Source: CAYLNM01 sp964385045
GTDB lineage: Bacteria; Planctomycetota; Phycisphaerae; Phycisphaerales; SM1A02
Length of the DNA stretch: 53,596 bases
Direction of reading: 5' to 3'
Assembly: GCA_964385045.1 (NCBI GenBank)
Contig: CAYLNM010000014.1
Span: forward strand, 1 to 53,596
The translations under genes were made by a program, and so were the position numbers. The notes beneath the pieces are model-generated. The model was not told the DNA's origin, searched no databases, and worked only from the letters and a program-made list of their open reading frames with translations. Positions 38,174-46,830 of the stretch are shown here, piece by piece; the stretch's first letter is position 1, and each line of letters starts with the position of its first letter.

Positions 38174-40186
38174 TCAGGCGTCCTTCGAGTCCTTCAGCTT
38201 GGCGAGCACGCTGAAGTCCTCGAGCGTCGTCATGTCGCCGCTCACGTCCTCCTCCCCCGCCGCGATCGATCGCAGCAGGCGCCGCATGATCTTGCCGGAG
38301 CGCGTCTTCGGGAGCGCGTCGGTGAAGCGGATCATGTCCGGCTTGGCGATCGCCCCGATCTCGGAGGCGACGTGGGCGATGAGCTCCTTGCGAAGCTTCG
38401 CGATCGCCTCGTCGCCCTCGGGCTGGTGCGACGGCTCGAGCGACACGAAGGCCGCGATGCCGGTGCCCTTGATCTCGTGCGGCATGCCGACCACCGCGGC
38501 CTCGACCACCGCGGCGTGACTCACGAGCGCCGACTCGACCTCCATCGTGCCGAGCCGATGACCGGAGACGTTGATGACGTCGTCGACGCGGCCCATGATC
38601 CAGAAGTAGCCGTCCGCGTCGCGCCGGGCGCCGTCGCCCGGGAAGTACATCCCCTCGATCCGGCTGAAGTACGTGTCGAGGAACCGCTCGCGGTCGCCGT
38701 ACACGCCGCGGAGCATGCTCGGCCACGGCTTGCGGACCGCGAGCAGGCCGCCGGTGTCGAGCGGCTGCTCGACCCCGTCGTCGTTCACGATCACCGCGTC
38801 GATGCCGAACATCGGCAGGCAGCACGAGCCGGGCTTGGTGGGCGTCGCCCCCGGCAGCGGCGTGAGCATGTGCCCGCCGGTCTCCGTCTGCCACCACGTG
38901 TCGACGATCGGGCACGTGCCGCCGCCGATCTTCTCGTGGTACCACATCCAGGCCTCGGGATTGATCGGCTCGCCGACCGTCCCCAGGACCTTGAGCGACG
39001 AGAGGTCGTGCTTCTCGACGTGCGCATCGCCCCACTTCATGAACGCGCGGATCGCGGTCGGCGCGGTGTAGAACTGCGTCACCTTGTGCCGCTCGACCAT
39101 GTCCCAGAACCGGTTCTCGGCCGGGAAGTTCGGGGCCCCCTCGTACATCAGCGTCGGCACGCGGTTCGGCAGCAGGCCGTACACGATGTAGGAGTGCCCG
39201 GTGATCCACCCGATGTCCGCCGTGCACCAGTAGACCTGCCCCTGGTCCGGGATCAGGTTGAAGGTGTACCTGGAGGTCATGTACGTGTGGACCATGTACC
39301 CGCCGGTGGTGTGCTGGATGCCCTTGGGCTTCCCGGTCGACCCCGAGGTGTACAGCAGGAACGCCATGTGCTCGGACTCGAGGTGCTCGCACGGGCACTC
39401 CGGATCCGCCTGCTCGACCAGCGCGTTGAGCTCGTGGTCGCGCCCGTCCTTCATGACGACGTCGTTGCCGCACCGCTTCCAGACGAGCACCGACTCGACC
39501 GCGCTGCCGCCTCCTTCGAGCTCGGCGCAGGCCGCGTCGACGTTGTCCTTCAGCGGCACCACGTTGCCGCGCCGCCAGGCGCCGTCGCAGGTCATCACGA
39601 CCTTCGACGAGGCGTCGACGATCCGGTCCACGATCGCCTGCGAGCTGAATCCGCCGAAGATGATCGAGTGCGGGGCCCCGATCCGGGCGCAGGCCAGCAT
39701 CGCGATCGCGAGCTCGGGCACCATGCCCATGTAGATCGTGACCACGTCGCCCTTCTTCACCCCGACCGACTTGAGCACGTTGGCCATGCGGCTCACGCGC
39801 TCCTGCAGCTCGCGGTAGGTGATCCGCTGCACCTCGGGCTCGCCGCCGGGCATCGGCTCGCCTTCCCAGATGATGGCCACGTCGTCGCCGTGCCCGTTCT
39901 CGACCTGGCGGTCGATGCAGTTGTACGCGAGGTTCGTGGTCGCCCCGTCGAACCAGCGGCTGTCGGTGAGGCTGCCGTTGGTCACCTCGTTCCACGGGGT
40001 GAACCAGTGCAGCTCCTTCGCGACCTCGGACCAGAAGCCCTCCGGATCCTCGATGGATCGCGCGTGGAGCGCGGTGTACTCGTCCAGGCTCTTGACGTGC
40101 CAGTCGATGCCGGCCTTCTCCGACGACGGCGGCTCGAAGACACGCGTCTCCTGGAGGACGGACTCGATGCTTCCTGTCTCGCTCAT
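38174..40186 (-). CDS. acs: acetyl-CoA synthetase
   Basis: This 670-residue AMP-forming enzyme converts acetate, ATP and CoA to acetyl-CoA. Family motifs are complete: the P-loop-like LLYTSGSTGKPKGIQHTTGG, the nucleotide motif VDTWWQTETGGHM, GDGARRDADGYFWIMGR, the hinge region DDVINVSGHRLGTMEVE, and the C-terminal PKTRSGKIMRRLLR with the regulatory acetylated lysine (GK in SGK). It is about 20 residues longer than E. coli Acs, mainly at the N-terminus. It is the last gene of the leftward porin-symporter-acs cluster, 162 bp after the symporter, with a strong hairpin in between. The context marks it as the acetate-assimilating enzyme of that module. Confidence 0.97.
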   Translation of the reverse strand: MSETGSIESVLQETRVFEPPSSEKAGIDWHVKSLDEYTALHARSIEDPEGFWSEVAKELHWFTPWNEVTNGSLTDSRWFDGATTNLAYNCIDRQVENGHGDDVAIIWEGEPMPGGEPEVQRITYRELQERVSRMANVLKSVGVKKGDVVTIYMGMVPELAIAMLACARIGAPHSIIFGGFSSQAIVDRIVDASSKVVMTCDGAWRRGNVVPLKDNVDAACAELEGGGSAVESVLVWKRCGNDVVMKDGRDHELNALVEQADPECPCEHLESEHMAFLLYTSGSTGKPKGIQHTTGGYMVHTYMTSRYTFNLIPDQGQVYWCTADIGWITGHSYIVYGLLPNRVPTLMYEGAPNFPAENRFWDMVERHKVTQFYTAPTAIRAFMKWGDAHVEKHDLSSLKVLGTVGEPINPEAWMWYHEKIGGGTCPIVDTWWQTETGGHMLTPLPGATPTKPGSCCLPMFGIDAVIVNDDGVEQPLDTGGLLAVRKPWPSMLRGVYGDRERFLDTYFSRIEGMYFPGDGARRDADGYFWIMGRVDDVINVSGHRLGTMEVESALVSHAAVVEAAVVGMPHEIKGTGIAAFVSLEPSHQPEGDEAIAKLRKELIAHVASEIGAIAKPDMIRFTDALPKTRSGKIMRRLLRSIAAGEEDVSGDMTTLEDFSVLAKLKDSKDA

Positions 40187-40279
40187 GGTGTCCAGACCAT
40201 TCGTGATGCGGTCCGGCGGCGGAACGCCGCCCGGAACCTTGGGTGGTCGGGCGCCCCCTTCCCCGAGGGGCCCCCCGCG

Positions 40280-40316
40280 GCGGTGGCGCCCCGGGATCCG
40301 TCCGGGGCGCCACCGC
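40280..40316 (-). promoter_or_regulatory. 15-pair hairpin between symporter and acs genes
   Basis: A perfect stem (40280-40294 with 40302-40316) around a 7-nt loop stands in the 162-bp gap. There is no T-run, so read-through with RNA stabilisation or partial termination is more likely than a full stop. Confidence 0.6.
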
Positions 40317-40348
40317 GGGATGAGGGGAGCGTCACTCCCCGTTCGCGA

Positions 40349-42400
40349 TCAGTGGGCGTGCGCCTCGCCGGCGCCGCGCGGCACCCGGATCTCCTCGATG
40401 AACTCCTGGATCTCCTTCGGCGGCGGCGGCGTGACGGCCGAGATGCTCAGCGTCACGACCAGGTTCACCACCATGCCGAGGGTTCCGATGCCCTCGGGGC
40501 TGATCCCGAGCCACCAGTTGTCCGGCACGTTCGCCGCGGGGTTCACGAACTTGAAGTAGATGATGTACGAGGCCGTGAACAGGATGCCGGTGATCATGCC
40601 CGCGACGGCGCCCTCGCGGTTCACCCGCTTGGAGAACACGCCGAGGATGATCGCCGGGAAGAAGCTCGAGGCCGCGAGGCCGAAGGCGAACGCCACCACC
40701 TCGGCCACGAAGCCGGGTGGGTTGATGCCGAGGTAGCCGGCGACGCAGACCGCGAACGCGGCCGCGATGCGGGCCGCGAGCAGCTCGCCCCGCTCGCCGA
40801 TGTTCGGCACGAGCCACCGCTTGAGCAGGTCGTGGCTGATCGCGGTCGAGACCACGAGCAGCAGACCGGCCGCGGTGGAGAGGGCCGCGGCGAGGCCGCC
40901 GGCGGCCACGAGGGCGATCACGAGCGGCGAGAGCTGGGCGATCTCGGGATTGGCGAGCACCATGATGTCGCGGTCGATGTAGAGCTCGTTGGCCGCGAGC
41001 CGCGTCCCGTCCTCGCGGGGCTCGGACGGTCGCGCGAGCGCCTCCTTCTGCTCCGGAGCCAGGCTCTCCCACGCGGCGTACTGGATCTCGCCGTTGGGCC
41101 CGCGGATCAGCTCGCCGTCCTCGTCCTCCAGGAGCCCTCGGTCCTTGAGGTTGATCGCGCCCCGGACGACGACCTCCTCGCCGGCCTCGTTCGTGGTGGT
41201 GATCGACGGCTCGTAGTTGGTGTACTGGATCCGGTTGTCGCCGTTCTTGTCGACCCAGGCGAGCAGGCCCGTCCCCTCCCACTTCTCGAACCACTCGGGC
41301 ACCGCCTCCTCGCCGGCCTGCTGGGCGAGCTGGTCGGAGTAGAAGGTGTTCCGCGTCTCCTTGATGAGGTTGGTGCGGGCGAAGGCCCCGACCGCGGGCG
41401 CCGAGGTGTAGAGGATCGCGATGAACAGCAGGGCCCAGCCGGCCGAGATGCGGGCGTCGCGCACCCGCGGCACGGTGTAGAAGCGGATGATCACGTGCGG
41501 CAGGCCGGCGGTGCCGAGCATCAGGGCCGCGGTGATCATGAAGACGTCGAGGCCCGACTTCTTGCCCAGCTCCTCGTTGTGGGCGAGGAAGCTGTCCGGG
41601 ACCGCCGTGTACTCCTTGAATCCCAGCTCCGTGTTCAGCTCGTCCAGCCGGTCGAGCAGGGCCACGCCCGGCTCGGCCTTGAGGTCGCCGCCGAAGCCGA
41701 GCTGCGGGATCGCGTTGCCGGTGAGGAGGAACGAGATCGCGAAGGCCGGCACGAGGAAGGCGAAGATCAGGACGCAGTACTGGGCGACCTGGGTGTAGGT
41801 GATGCCCTTCATCCCGCCGAGCACGGCGTAGAAGAAGACGATCGCCATGCCGATGATCACGCCGAGGGTGATGTCCACCTCGAGGAACCGGCTGAACACC
41901 ACGCCCACGCCCCGCATCTGGCCCGCCACGTAGGTGAACGAGACGAAGATCGCGCAGAACACCGCCACGACGCGGGCGGTCTGCGAGTAGTAGCGCTCGC
42001 CCACGAAGTCCGGGACGGTGAACTTGCCGAACTTCCGGAGGTACGGGGCCAGCAGCAGGGCCAGCAGCACGTATCCGCCCGTCCACCCCATCAGGTAGAC
42101 GGAGCCGAAGTATCCGGCGAAGGAGATGATGCCGGCCATCGAGATGAACGACGCGGCCGACATCCAGTCGGCGGCGGTCGCCATGCCGTTGGCGAGCGGC
42201 GGCACGCCGGTGCCCGCGACGTAGAACTCCTTGGTGGATCCCGCGCGGGCCCAGATCGCGATGCCGATGTACAGCGCGAACGTGATGCCGACGATGATGA
42301 AGGTGTACAGCTGGACCACGTTGCCGCCGTCCGCGTCGGCGGCCGGGGCGCCCGCGGTCGCGAGCATGCTGGTGAAGAGACTCAAGGCTTGGTCGCCCAT
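40349..42400 (-). CDS. sodium:solute symporter large subunit (VC_2705 type, acetate-linked)
   Basis: This 683-residue SSS-family permease has more than ten hydrophobic helices. Family regions are TAADWMSAASFISMAGII, WTGGYVLLALLLAPYLRKFGKFTVPDFVGERY, and LGGMKGITYTQVAQYCVLI. It resembles the VC_2705 subfamily, which is encoded with a DUF4212 small subunit and near acs, as here. Between helices there is a hydrophilic insert of about 150 residues (roughly 350-500) with an EF-hand-like loop (DKNGDNRI, D384-I391). The C-terminal tail is soluble and ends in HAH. Acetate or another short carboxylate is the likely substrate by context. Confidence 0.92.
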   Translation of the reverse strand: MGDQALSLFTSMLATAGAPAADADGGNVVQLYTFIIVGITFALYIGIAIWARAGSTKEFYVAGTGVPPLANGMATAADWMSAASFISMAGIISFAGYFGSVYLMGWTGGYVLLALLLAPYLRKFGKFTVPDFVGERYYSQTARVVAVFCAIFVSFTYVAGQMRGVGVVFSRFLEVDITLGVIIGMAIVFFYAVLGGMKGITYTQVAQYCVLIFAFLVPAFAISFLLTGNAIPQLGFGGDLKAEPGVALLDRLDELNTELGFKEYTAVPDSFLAHNEELGKKSGLDVFMITAALMLGTAGLPHVIIRFYTVPRVRDARISAGWALLFIAILYTSAPAVGAFARTNLIKETRNTFYSDQLAQQAGEEAVPEWFEKWEGTGLLAWVDKNGDNRIQYTNYEPSITTTNEAGEEVVVRGAINLKDRGLLEDEDGELIRGPNGEIQYAAWESLAPEQKEALARPSEPREDGTRLAANELYIDRDIMVLANPEIAQLSPLVIALVAAGGLAAALSTAAGLLLVVSTAISHDLLKRWLVPNIGERGELLAARIAAAFAVCVAGYLGINPPGFVAEVVAFAFGLAASSFFPAIILGVFSKRVNREGAVAGMITGILFTASYIIYFKFVNPAANVPDNWWLGISPEGIGTLGMVVNLVVTLSISAVTPPPPKEIQEFIEEIRVPRGAGEAHAH

Positions 42401-42471
42401 GGGGGTGGTGTCCGATCTGGCGGCGGCCGCGGGAAGCGCCCGGGCCGCCGGAGGTCAAGGCGGGCCGGGGA

Positions 42472-42738
42472 TCACTGCTCGTCGACGTCGAACTTCTTGT
42501 CGAGCCGGTTCATCAGCCAGACGTAGACGAAGATCTGCACCGTGAAGACGTAGATCGAGCCCTGCTGGGCGAACCAGAAGCCGAGTTCGAAGCCGCCGAT
42601 CGTGATCCGGTTCAGCGGCTCCACCAGCAGGATGCCGCACACGTAGGAGACGACGAACCAGATGGCGAGCAGGATCGCCAGGTACTTCACGTTCGTCTTC
42701 CAGTACTTCTGCATCTGTCCCGCGTCGCGTTCGGACAT
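42472..42738 (-). CDS. DUF4212 symporter small subunit
   Basis: This 88-residue membrane protein has two helices: YLAILLAIWFVVSYVCGILLV and FWFAQQGSIYVFTVQIFVYVWL. The start WKTNVKYLAILLAIWF and the end MNRLDKKFDVDE are the family signature. DUF4212 proteins are encoded directly before VC_2705-type symporters and are thought to act as their small subunit. A GGGAGG Shine-Dalgarno lies 8 nt before the ATG. The gap to the symporter gene is 71 bp. Confidence 0.95.
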   Translation of the reverse strand: MSERDAGQMQKYWKTNVKYLAILLAIWFVVSYVCGILLVEPLNRITIGGFELGFWFAQQGSIYVFTVQIFVYVWLMNRLDKKFDVDEQ

Positions 42739-42847
42739 GCGGACACCTCCCGGGCTCCGGCGAGGAGCCCCGTTGACACGTGGTTCATGGGATGCGTGCG
42801 GCGCCTTCCCGCCCCGTCACGCGTTCCCGCCCCCTGCCCCGGGACCG

Positions 42848-42881
42848 CCGGTCCCGCGGGCACGCTGCCCGCGGGGACCGG
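42848..42881 (-). promoter_or_regulatory. long hairpin downstream of the porin gene
   Basis: A 15-pair stem with one bulge (42848-42862 with 42866-42881) and a 3-nt loop lies about 60 nt past the porin stop. It lacks a T-run. It could shield porin mRNA from 3' decay and so raise porin output over the downstream genes. Confidence 0.6.
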
Positions 42882-42940
42882 CGATCCGGGTCAGGCCCCC
42901 GGACGTCCCCCCGACTCCCCCGCTCCCCCGGTCCCGGACA

Positions 42941-44293
42941 TCAGAACAGCAGCTGCAGCTGCGAGCGGATGACCACCTGGCCGTCCTCGCCGTCGGCGTC
43001 GGCCCGGAAGCCGCGGCTGCCGCCGTTCCACGCCGCGTCGACCGGGTCGAAGGCGATGCCGACGTCGGTCGTCCACTTCAGGGCGTGGCGAGCCCAGAAG
43101 CGGGTCGCGCCCAGCGTGAGGACGCTCAGGTCGTCGCCCGCGGCGCCGCCGGCACCGTCGAGGTCGCCGTACTCGTATCGGGCGATGAGCTCGAGGTCGT
43201 CGGTCAGGAAGTAGCCGCCCTGGATCAGGAAGCCCATCTCGTCGCGATCGATCGCGACGTCGTCGTCGAGCGACCGCCAGACGAAGGCCGCGAAGACGTT
43301 CGCGCCGTCGAACTGGAAGTTGCCGTCGAGGTTGAACTCGATGAGCTCGGTCTCGTCGCCGACCGCCGCGTTGCCCGACTCGTCGCGCTGGTAGTGGATG
43401 CCGCCGCCGACGACGTAGGTCGCCTCGTCGCCACGGAAGCCGTTGAAGTCCGCTGCGTTCGACCAGTCGCCGCCGAGCAGCCACTCGACGCGGCCGGTGA
43501 GTGCGTACTCGGTGGCGTTGTCGTAGCCGAGCGTGTTGCCGGCGGCCTCGTTGAAGGGGTTGTTCCAGGAACGCAGGCCGTCGCTGAAGGCCACGTGGGC
43601 CCGCAGGTTGTCGGCCGCGTAGCTCGCCATCACGCCCTGGGCGTACAGCTGCGAGAAGCGGGCGTCGAGCACCGACCGCTCCACGAACTGCTGGCGGGTC
43701 TCGGACACGGTCCATTCCTGCCACGTCGGGAGCTTGAACTGGCCGGCCCGGATCGACCAGCCGTTGCCGAGGTCCTTCTGCACCCAGGCGTCGAGCAGCA
43801 GCGAGGAGCCGTTGCCGGTCCATCCCGCCCAGATGAAGTAGGTCCAGCTCGGGTCGATCACGTGACCGCCGAAGCTGAAGCGGGTGCGGGTGTTCTCGAA
43901 GCCGTAGACGGTGTCGTCGCTCGTGCCGTCGGCGGTGTTGTCCTGCAGCGAGGCGACGAACCGCAGCTGCAGCTGACCCTTGACGTTCAGCCGGAAGCTG
44001 CCGTCGTCGCTGGCGAGGAAGAAGCCGCCGTCGTAGCCGCCCGTGGCCCCCGACTGCAGCATGCTCGAGCGGGTCTCGGCGTCCGCCAGCGCGTCGCTGA
44101 CGAGCCCGCCGATCTCCGCCCGACGCGCCTCGGCGGTGCGGTCGCTGCGACCCTCGAGCTCCGCCACCCGGTCCCGCAGGGCGGAGACCTCGTTCAGCAG
44201 GTCCGACATCACGTCGTCCTGCCCGGTTCCGGCGCCGGCGACGCCGGCGATCGTGCCGACGAGCGCGACGCTCGCGATCCAGTTCGTCTTCAT
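42941..44293 (-). CDS. outer-membrane porin (porin O/P-like)
   Basis: This 450-residue protein has a signal peptide (MKTNWIASVALVGTIAGVAGAG), a short coiled coil (LLNEVSALRDRVAELEGR) that could contact peptidoglycan, then a beta-barrel of alternating strands typical of phosphate-selective porin O/P relatives (GSFRLNVKGQLQLRFVAS; SWTYFIWAGWTGNGSSLLLDAWVQKDL; WSIRAGQFKLPTWQEW). The chain ends in LQLLF, the terminal Phe expected for BAM-dependent assembly. GAGG lies 9 nt before the ATG. It is the first gene behind a sigma-54 promoter and is followed by the symporter subunits and acs, so it probably admits acetate or related small anions. Confidence 0.9.
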   Translation of the reverse strand: MKTNWIASVALVGTIAGVAGAGTGQDDVMSDLLNEVSALRDRVAELEGRSDRTAEARRAEIGGLVSDALADAETRSSMLQSGATGGYDGGFFLASDDGSFRLNVKGQLQLRFVASLQDNTADGTSDDTVYGFENTRTRFSFGGHVIDPSWTYFIWAGWTGNGSSLLLDAWVQKDLGNGWSIRAGQFKLPTWQEWTVSETRQQFVERSVLDARFSQLYAQGVMASYAADNLRAHVAFSDGLRSWNNPFNEAAGNTLGYDNATEYALTGRVEWLLGGDWSNAADFNGFRGDEATYVVGGGIHYQRDESGNAAVGDETELIEFNLDGNFQFDGANVFAAFVWRSLDDDVAIDRDEMGFLIQGGYFLTDDLELIARYEYGDLDGAGGAAGDDLSVLTLGATRFWARHALKWTTDVGIAFDPVDAAWNGGSRGFRADADGEDGQVVIRSQLQLLF

Positions 44294-44435
44294 GTCCTGA
44301 CCTCGGTCGGGATCCGGAGCCGCCCGTGGACGGTTCGGCCGATCCCGCGTGTGCTGGAAGCGCCGCCGAACTCCATCCCGGCGGCCGCCGTGAGCAGCCC
44401 GTCCGATGGGCTGCCGCGACTGAAGGGGTCTTCAC

Positions 44436-44450
44436 GCAACCCGCGTGCCA
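44436..44450 (-). promoter_or_regulatory. sigma-54 (-24/-12) promoter of the porin operon
   Basis: On the minus strand the sequence reads TGGCAC, five bases, TTGC: a full match to the sigma-54 consensus with exact spacing. The predicted start is near 44424, leaving a leader of about 130 nt before the porin ATG. The divergent gene encodes a sigma-54 activator. Confidence 0.88.
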
Positions 44451-44515
44451 ACGCAGAAACCCCCATGCATCGGTGCGAATCGAGGCGCCCGAGGCGCCTC
44501 GCGACCGTCCGACCT

Positions 44516-44531
44516 CGCGACACCTGTCGCG
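44516..44531. promoter_or_regulatory. inverted repeat, candidate activator (UAS) site
   Basis: CGCGACA and TGTCGCG flank two bases in a perfect 16-bp dyad. It is centred about 100 bp upstream of the predicted sigma-54 start, a normal distance for a sigma-54 enhancer. It also overlaps the weak promoter region of the activator gene, so autoregulation is possible. Confidence 0.65.
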
Positions 44532-44646
44532 TCCCGCTACACTCGTGGTCGGTCGAATGGCAGCGCGTGTGGGGCGCGCACGAGAACCGTTCAGATCGAG
44601 TCCGCGGATCCGGCCTCGCACCGGATTCGCCACGAGGCCCGTCCGC

Positions 44647-46830
44647 ATGACGACGCTCCGCCTCAGCACCACCAACGCCCGGGCGTGGGACGAGCACGGC
44701 CCCGACGGCCGTGGCATCGACGTGCCCGAGCCGCTCGTCCGCAGCTGGCGTCGGTCCCGCATCGCGGGCGTCGACCCCGATCGTCGCGGCGATCCCGGCG
44801 CCCGCCTGCACGGCAGCGACCTCGAGGCTCGTCGGACCGAGCCCACCCTCGCCCGCGTGGTGGCCGAGGCGGAGGCGATGCTCGTGGCGGGCACGCCCGA
44901 GCTGGAGTCCGAGTGCCGGCTCGCGGTCGCCGCTCCCGACGGCGTCGTGGTCGCGACGTTCGGCGGGGGCGAGTTCGGCCGCCGGGCGGACGCGGTCGGC
45001 CTCCGGCCCGGGCGTCTCTGGTGCGAGACCGAACGGGGCACCAACGGCATCGGGACCGCGATCGCCGACGACGCGGCGGTGCTCGTCCGCTCGGCGGCCC
45101 ACGTCGAGCGCCAGCTGCACCAGCTCGCCTCGGTCGGCGTGCCGGTGCGGAGCGAGGACGGCGGCGTCGTGGCGGTGCTCGGCCTCCTGCTGCCGCGCGA
45201 CCTTGCGGGGGCGAGGCCCGCCCGGCCGCTGCGCATCGCGGCCCGCGCGATCGAGCGGATGCTGACCGCCACCGACGGCTCCGCCGCATGGTCGCCGCTG
45301 CCCGCGACCATCGAGCGCGTGGTGGCCCGCACCGACATGCCCGCCATGCTGCTCGAGCCGCCCGGGGCCGTCCGCGCGGCCAGCCCCGCGGGCCACGCGC
45401 TGCTCGAGCGTCTGCGGAGCCGCGATCGGGACGAGACGGACCGCGGCCTGACCGTCGAGCGCCTGCTCGGCACGGGGTGGGCGGCGCTGGCCGAGGGCGC
45501 GACCGAGCCCGGACGAGCGCCCCTGCCGGTCACGATCGGGGGCCTGGAGGACGAGCGGTACGTCGCCCATCTCGACCCGATCCTCGGAGCCGATCGCTCG
45601 GTCCGCGCGGTGCTTGTGCTCCTGGAGCGCCCGTCCGCCGCCGCCCGCACCGCGGGTCACCTGCGCGAGGTCTCGGTGCGGACGATCGTGGGCTCCGACG
45701 CCGCGTTCGTCGCGGCCAAGCGGACGGCCGAGCAGTTCGCCCGCACCGACCTGCCGGTGCTGCTCGTGGCCGAGACCGGGGCCGGCAAGGAGGTCCTCGC
45801 GCGGGCGATCCACGACTCGAGCCCGCGGGCGACCGGTCCGTTCGTCGCCATCAACTGCGGGTCGCTCAGCCCGCAGCTGCTCGAGAGCGAGCTGTTCGGC
45901 TACGGGCCCGGGGCCTTCACCGGCGCCCGGCCCGAGGGACACGACGGCAAGATCCGGGCCGCCCAGGAGGGGACGCTGTTCCTCGACGAGGTGGCGGAGA
46001 TGCCGCCCGCCCTCCAGGCTTCGCTGCTGCGGGTGCTCGAGGACGGGTCGTACTACCGCGTCGGCGAGACGATCCTCCGCCGCGCCGACATCCGGATCAT
46101 CTGCGCGACGTGGCGGGACCTGCCGTCGATGATCCGCGAGGATCGCTTCCGCCAGGACCTCTACTACCGCATCAAGGGCGCGTGCATCACGATCCCGCCG
46201 CTGCGGCGCCGTACCGACGTCTCCGACATCGTCGCCTTCCTGCTCGACCAGCTCTGCTTCGAGATGAAGCTCCCCCAGGCCCGCTTCGACCGCGAGGCGA
46301 TGGCGATGATCCGGTCGTTCCCGTGGCCGGGGAACATCCGCGAGCTGCGCTCGGCGGTGCACCACGCGCTCGTCCTCGGCGACGGCCGGCGCACGCTGCA
46401 TCCCGAGCACCTGCCGGTCGAGGTGCGCGAGCACGCCGCCGAGTCGATCCGCGCGGGCACGACCGTTCCCGCGGCCGCCCCGGAGACCGGTCCGGGCCAC
46501 GGCCATGGCCACGCCACGGCCGCGGTGCGGGTCCCGAGCCTCGCGCCGCGGCCGCTGCGGCCCGGCGCGTCCCCGGGCCCGCCCGACATGGCCGCCGCCC
46601 CGCCGGCGTCGCATGCGTCGCCGCACGCCGCGACGCTCGAGCCCGGCGTCGACCTCGCCGCGGGGGAACCGGACCGGCTCGAGGACGTCGAGGGCCGAGT
46701 GCTCCGCCGGGTGCTCGCCGAGACCGGCGGGAACCTCAGCGCGACCGCCCGGCGCCTCGGCGTGGCCCGCAGCACCCTCTACCGGCTGCTCGAGCGTCAC
46801 GGCCTCCGGGAGCGGGAGCCGCGCCCGTGA
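44647..46830 (+). CDS. sigma-54-dependent activator, AcoR-like (GAF-AAA-Fis)
   Basis: This 727-residue transcription activator has an N-terminal region with the AcoR-type start (EPLVRSWRRSRIAGVDPD) and a GAF sensor (ETERGTNGIGTAIADDA), followed by a central AAA+ domain. That domain has Walker A ETGAGKE (376-382), the sigma-54-contact loop GAFTGA (422-427), Walker B GTLFLDEVAEM and an Arg-finger region (RFRQDLYYRIKG). A Pro/Ala/His-rich linker leads to a Fis-type helix-turn-helix (LSATARRLGVARSTLYRLLE, about 697-716). Walker A lacks the usual first Gly (AETGAGKE for GETGTGKE). It is divergent from the porin operon, whose sigma-54 promoter it most likely activates. Its stop overlaps the next start. 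Confidence 0.94.
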   Translation: MTTLRLSTTNARAWDEHGPDGRGIDVPEPLVRSWRRSRIAGVDPDRRGDPGARLHGSDLEARRTEPTLARVVAEAEAMLVAGTPELESECRLAVAAPDGVVVATFGGGEFGRRADAVGLRPGRLWCETERGTNGIGTAIADDAAVLVRSAAHVERQLHQLASVGVPVRSEDGGVVAVLGLLLPRDLAGARPARPLRIAARAIERMLTATDGSAAWSPLPATIERVVARTDMPAMLLEPPGAVRAASPAGHALLERLRSRDRDETDRGLTVERLLGTGWAALAEGATEPGRAPLPVTIGGLEDERYVAHLDPILGADRSVRAVLVLLERPSAAARTAGHLREVSVRTIVGSDAAFVAAKRTAEQFARTDLPVLLVAETGAGKEVLARAIHDSSPRATGPFVAINCGSLSPQLLESELFGYGPGAFTGARPEGHDGKIRAAQEGTLFLDEVAEMPPALQASLLRVLEDGSYYRVGETILRRADIRIICATWRDLPSMIREDRFRQDLYYRIKGACITIPPLRRRTDVSDIVAFLLDQLCFEMKLPQARFDREAMAMIRSFPWPGNIRELRSAVHHALVLGDGRRTLHPEHLPVEVREHAAESIRAGTTVPAAAPETGPGHGHGHATAAVRVPSLAPRPLRPGASPGPPDMAAAPPASHASPHAATLEPGVDLAAGEPDRLEDVEGRVLRRVLAETGGNLSATARRLGVARSTLYRLLERHGLREREPRP

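Larger units (their letters stand above)
44294..44646. other. divergent control region of the acetate module
   Basis: The 353 bp separate the porin and activator genes. They hold a leftward sigma-54 promoter, a palindromic candidate activator site, tandem CGAGGCGCC repeats (44481-44489 and 44490-44498), and a weak rightward -10 box (TACACT, 44538-44543). Confidence 0.8.
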
